Shown: positions 61,656 to 64,000 of the stretch, in pieces
How the letters are laid out: each line of letters starts with the position of its first letter
Position numbering within the stretch: position 1 is the stretch's first letter
NCBI RefSeq assembly: GCF_030503855.1
Contig: NZ_CP129971.1
Coordinates: 2,356,001 to 2,420,000 of the forward strand
Direction of reading: 5' to 3'
DNA: 64,000 nt
Origin: Marivirga salinae
Lineage (GTDB): Bacteria > Bacteroidota > Bacteroidia > Cytophagales > Cyclobacteriaceae
Program-made: the position numbers and the translations under genes
The notes under the pieces: generated by a model
What the model was told of the DNA's origin: nothing
The model's database searches: none
Seen by the model: the letters and a program-made list of their open reading frames with translations, nothing else

Positions 61656-62588
61656 TTAGTATCCCTTTTCAGTATCGACCATTAATTTATGATCTTCCCC
61701 AGCTTTAATGGCCTCATATGCTAACTTAAAGCTTTGTTTTACATCTTCTAATAAAGTAATGCCCGAGATATGGGGAGTTACGATACACTTTGGATGTTCC
61801 CATAATGGGGAATCTTGTGGTAAAGGTTCTTCTTTAAAGACATCTAAAATCGCTTGTCGAATGTGTTTTTGGTCTAAAGCCTTAATTAAATCGTCTTCAT
61901 TCACTGAAGTTCCTCTACCAATATTGAGAAAAAGAACGTTTTCAAGTTTTGAGAAGAAGTCTATATTGAATAGATTTTGAGTTTCTTTGGTTGCAGGAAG
62001 TGTGTTGATAATGATGGAATTAGCTTCAAGGTTTCCCATATCTAAATTATCAAAAGGTAAACACACATCAAAGAACTCTTTGTTTTTGCCATTAGTATTT
62101 ACACCTACAATGTTTTTTACCATTGGTTGAAGTACTTGAGCTATGTCGGTGCTAATGTTTCCAGTTCCGAACAGGATTACGCTTTGCTTGGACAAAGACT
62201 TAGGAATTACTTGTTCCCAGGTTTTAGAGGCTTGGTTTATTTTGTATAAATCAGATTTATATAAATCTTGTAAGATATAGGTCAAGCAGTATTCCGACAT
62301 TCTTTGCCCCATCTTTCCTTTAGTTTTTGTTAAGGTGCACTGCTCAGGAAGTTTTAATTTCATGAAGCTGTCGACACCCGCACCAAAGGAATGAATCCAT
62401 TCTAAATGGTTAATATCCATTTTAAAGAGGAAATTGAACCCAGCTACATATTGTGCTTTTGGAAGTAACTTGGCTACATCTTCTTTGTCTTTTGCGAGCA
62501 AACAATTTAGCTCAGGATATTCTTTAGAGATGAAAGCTTGAAATCCTTCTGCTAGATGACCATATGTAAGAATATTTTTTTTAGGCAT
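61656..62588 (-). CDS. D-2-hydroxyacid dehydrogenase
   Basis: A 310-residue NAD(P)-dependent oxidoreductase of the D-isomer-specific family. The Rossmann segment is G-T-G-N-I-S (about 140-145), and the catalytic residues are Arg in N-I-G-R-G-T, Glu in F-K-E-E-P-L and His in P-H-I-S-G. The N-terminal domain is short. Substrate unknown (glyoxylate/hydroxypyruvate or other). It follows the RluA-like gene by nine bases, so the two are co-transcribed. Confidence 0.87.
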   Translation of the reverse strand: MPKKNILTYGHLAEGFQAFISKEYPELNCLLAKDKEDVAKLLPKAQYVAGFNFLFKMDINHLEWIHSFGAGVDSFMKLKLPEQCTLTKTKGKMGQRMSEYCLTYILQDLYKSDLYKINQASKTWEQVIPKSLSKQSVILFGTGNISTDIAQVLQPMVKNIVGVNTNGKNKEFFDVCLPFDNLDMGNLEANSIIINTLPATKETQNLFNIDFFSKLENVLFLNIGRGTSVNEDDLIKALDQKHIRQAILDVFKEEPLPQDSPLWEHPKCIVTPHISGITLLEDVKQSFKLAYEAIKAGEDHKLMVDTEKGY

Positions 62589-62597
62589 GATTTTGAT

Positions 62598-63500
62598 TTA
62601 ACCTTTTGCAACTAAATTTCGGAAATTAGAAGGAGGAACTAACTCAAACTTTAAATGTTCACCGCTAATTGGATGTTTAAGTTCCATTAAATTGGCGTGT
62701 AATGCAACTCTCGCCAACGGATTTTTCCTTGCTGTATATTTTTTATCTCCTGTAACTGGGTAACCAAAATGTGCCATTTGAACCCTAATTTGATTTTTAA
62801 AACCAGTTTCAAGCTTAAACTCAAGCATTGAATAGGCATTACTTTGTTTTAGCAATTTGAAATGTGTGATTGCAGAAGTTGCATTATTAGGAGTATCTAC
62901 AATGAAAACTTCATTGTGTTTATTGCTTCTTAAATAATTTTTTAAGGTGTGTGATGTTTCTTTAACTTTTCCTTCTACAATAGCCACATATTTTCGGTCA
63001 ATTATAAAATCTTCCCAATGATTCTGTAGTTGCTCTTGCAATTCTTTGCTTTTGGCAAATAATAATATTCCAGAAACCTCCCTTTCTAATCTGTGGATTA
63101 TATAGACCTTATTTCTAGGATCAATGGCTTCCATATGCTCTTTTAATATCTGGACAGCATTTTTTGTTTTCTCCTTCAAAGAAGCAACGGAGAGTAAACC
63201 AGCTTCTTTTTCAATCGCAATCAAATGCTGATCTTCATAGATAATATTCAGCTTCTGAAGTTTGATTTTTTTTGATGGCTTCGCCCAATTGATCTGGATT
63301 TCATCTCCTTTTTTAAGTGGATGATTAAATTGGGTAATCACATCACCGTTGATTCTAATTTGCCCACCACCCATTACGGATTTCAATAAAGCTTTTTTCT
63401 TGTTTGGATATGCTGCAGAAAGGTGCTTTAATAATTCAGTGTCTTCCTCAATTATGTAGCTATTAAGCTCCTGATTAGATGGGCTTGATTTTTTGTTCAT
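62598..63500 (-). CDS. RluA-family pseudouridine synthase homologue with Glu at catalytic Asp
   Basis: A 300-residue protein with a degenerate S4-like N-terminal part (about 18-72, including Q-I-R-I-N-G-D-V-I) and an RluA-type synthase domain (about 85-290). The family motif normally H-R-L-D with catalytic Asp reads H136-R137-L138-E139 here, and the codon is clearly GAA. Other RluA segments (T-S/V-S-G-I-L-L-F-A-K, Q-I-R-V-Q-M-A-H-F-G-Y-P-V-T-G-D) are intact. So the fold and RNA-binding parts are kept but the catalytic residue is changed. It may be inactive or have altered chemistry. Confidence 0.85.
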   Translation of the reverse strand: MNKKSSPSNQELNSYIIEEDTELLKHLSAAYPNKKKALLKSVMGGGQIRINGDVITQFNHPLKKGDEIQINWAKPSKKIKLQKLNIIYEDQHLIAIEKEAGLLSVASLKEKTKNAVQILKEHMEAIDPRNKVYIIHRLEREVSGILLFAKSKELQEQLQNHWEDFIIDRKYVAIVEGKVKETSHTLKNYLRSNKHNEVFIVDTPNNATSAITHFKLLKQSNAYSMLEFKLETGFKNQIRVQMAHFGYPVTGDKKYTARKNPLARVALHANLMELKHPISGEHLKFELVPPSNFRNLVAKG

Positions 63501-63557
63501 AACGTAAAATTCCGTATAAGAAATGACCTTTACAAGTCAAATATTTGAATATCAATT

Positions 63558-63592
63558 AAAAACCCTCTCAAATTAAATTTAAGAGGGTTTTT
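63558..63592 (-). terminator. Rho-independent terminator of lepB
   Basis: AAAAACCCTCT (63558-63568) pairs with AGAGGGTTTTT (63582-63592), giving 11 bp with extra A/T pairs inside. It lies 53 bases after the signal peptidase stop, and its A-run gives a U-tract on the minus strand. Confidence 0.85.
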
Positions 63593-63644
63593 AAAATATT
63601 TGTTTTAAATTTTTATAGGTATTCTGTCTTTTGTGTCTTTTTAT

Positions 63645-64000
63645 TTAATTAATTCCAGTAAATAAACGTTCCCATCTGATTTTATTAAAGAAGGATTCAT
63701 TAGGATCCATACTCATCCAGATGAATAAAGCTTTACCCACCACGTGATCTTTAGGAACAAAACCCCAAAAACGGCTATCCCATGAGTTATGACGATTATC
63801 TCCCATCATAAAGAAATAATCTTGTGAAAAAGTATACTCAGCTACTTCTTTTCCATCTATATAAAGCTTATCATTTTTGATTTGAACGTCTTCTAAATGT
63901 TCATAGTAGCGAAGGACATCTCCATACATAAGTAAATTTTTATGATTGATTTTTATGGTTTGTCCTTCTTTAGGTACTTCTATAGGACCATAAAAATCTT
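63645..64000 (-). CDS. lepB: Signal peptidase I, C-terminal part (truncated by window edge)
   Basis: Partial gene: the frame is open to base 64000 and continues beyond; the window shows only the last 118 or so residues. The final box E motif M-G-D-N-R-H-N-S-W-D-S-R is complete, and F-Y-G-P-I-E-V-P and G-D-V-L-R-Y-Y segments precede it. Catalytic Ser and Lys lie upstream, outside the window. Type I signal peptidase removes signal peptides from exported proteins at the periplasmic face of the inner membrane. Insertion between boxes is typical of Bacteroidota LepB. Confidence 0.9.
   Translation of the reverse strand, partial: DFYGPIEVPKEGQTIKINHKNLLMYGDVLRYYEHLEDVQIKNDKLYIDGKEVAEYTFSQDYFFMMGDNRHNSWDSRFWGFVPKDHVVGKALFIWMSMDPNESFFNKIRWERLFTGIN

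Noticed and set aside
1..64000. tRNA, rRNA or insertion-sequence signals
   Set aside because: I found no cloverleaf with CCA-end features, no rRNA-like segment, and no transposase or terminal inverted repeat pair with target duplication.

Overview
The window is AT-rich chromosomal DNA of a Bacteroidota bacterium, most likely a marine member of the Cytophagales (Marivirga-like; this genus guess is inference). The reasons are an alternative complex III next to a caa3-type oxidase operon, -7 boxes of the form TAnnTTTG, weak or absent Shine-Dalgarno sequences, many lipoproteins and outer-membrane barrels, and lineage-typical families (CdaA, DUF1599, DUF3127, BT_3928-like DoxX proteins, DUF6588-like proteins). 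I found no tRNA, rRNA, insertion sequence, prophage or CRISPR array.

Layout. 1-11201 is a respiratory block: the end of alternative complex III (ActC-F), cytochrome oxidase subunits II, I, III, III-like and IV, heme A assembly (CtaA, CtaB), a strong terminator, then a Sco-like protein without copper cysteines, a DUF420 membrane protein and a tiny CxxC membrane protein. 11223-17984 is a signalling block: a TPR histidine kinase with a 47-residue lipoprotein upstream, a gene-free stretch with a probable structured RNA, a GAF/PAS protein with a phospho-acceptor helix but no ATPase domain, glycine C-acetyltransferase, and a PAS histidine kinase. 18035-35885 is mostly housekeeping: outer-membrane proteins, a glycosyltransferase, PhzF, the proS-nfeD-floA operon, a Ser/Arg-rich secreted protein, an OmpP1/FadL-like porin, shikimate kinase, DoxX, DUF1599, folP-cdaA, enoyl-CoA hydratase, an aminotransferase, MarC and RNase HI.

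35899-43151 is an accessory cluster: an ECF-type sigma factor and its TPR anti-sigma-like membrane partner face a divergent set of a lipoprotein, a 49-residue membrane peptide, a PKD-domain surface protein and a TPR-CHAT (caspase-like) protein with a C-terminal anchor. 45508-57308 is a second accessory cluster: CheR and CheB without a nearby chemoreceptor, a membrane GAF protein, a large sensor PP2C phosphatase, SiaB kinase, SiaC, then a TerB-like/ABCG fused transporter, a lipoprotein and a secreted protein. It looks like a SiaABC partner switch in which the usual SiaD diguanylate cyclase is absent. 57366-64000 returns to housekeeping: an esterase, a GT2 polyprenol-phosphate mannosyltransferase, a GmhB-like phosphatase, PurB, a DUF3127 OB-fold protein, a 2-hydroxyacid dehydrogenase, an RluA-type protein with Glu at the catalytic Asp position, and the C-terminal part of signal peptidase I.

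Best candidates for something new: the Sia-type switch with CheR/CheB and an ABCG transporter, the sigma/anti-sigma/PKD/TPR-CHAT cluster, the structured RNA at 13591-13749 with its repeat-rich upstream region, and the Asp-to-Glu RluA homologue.
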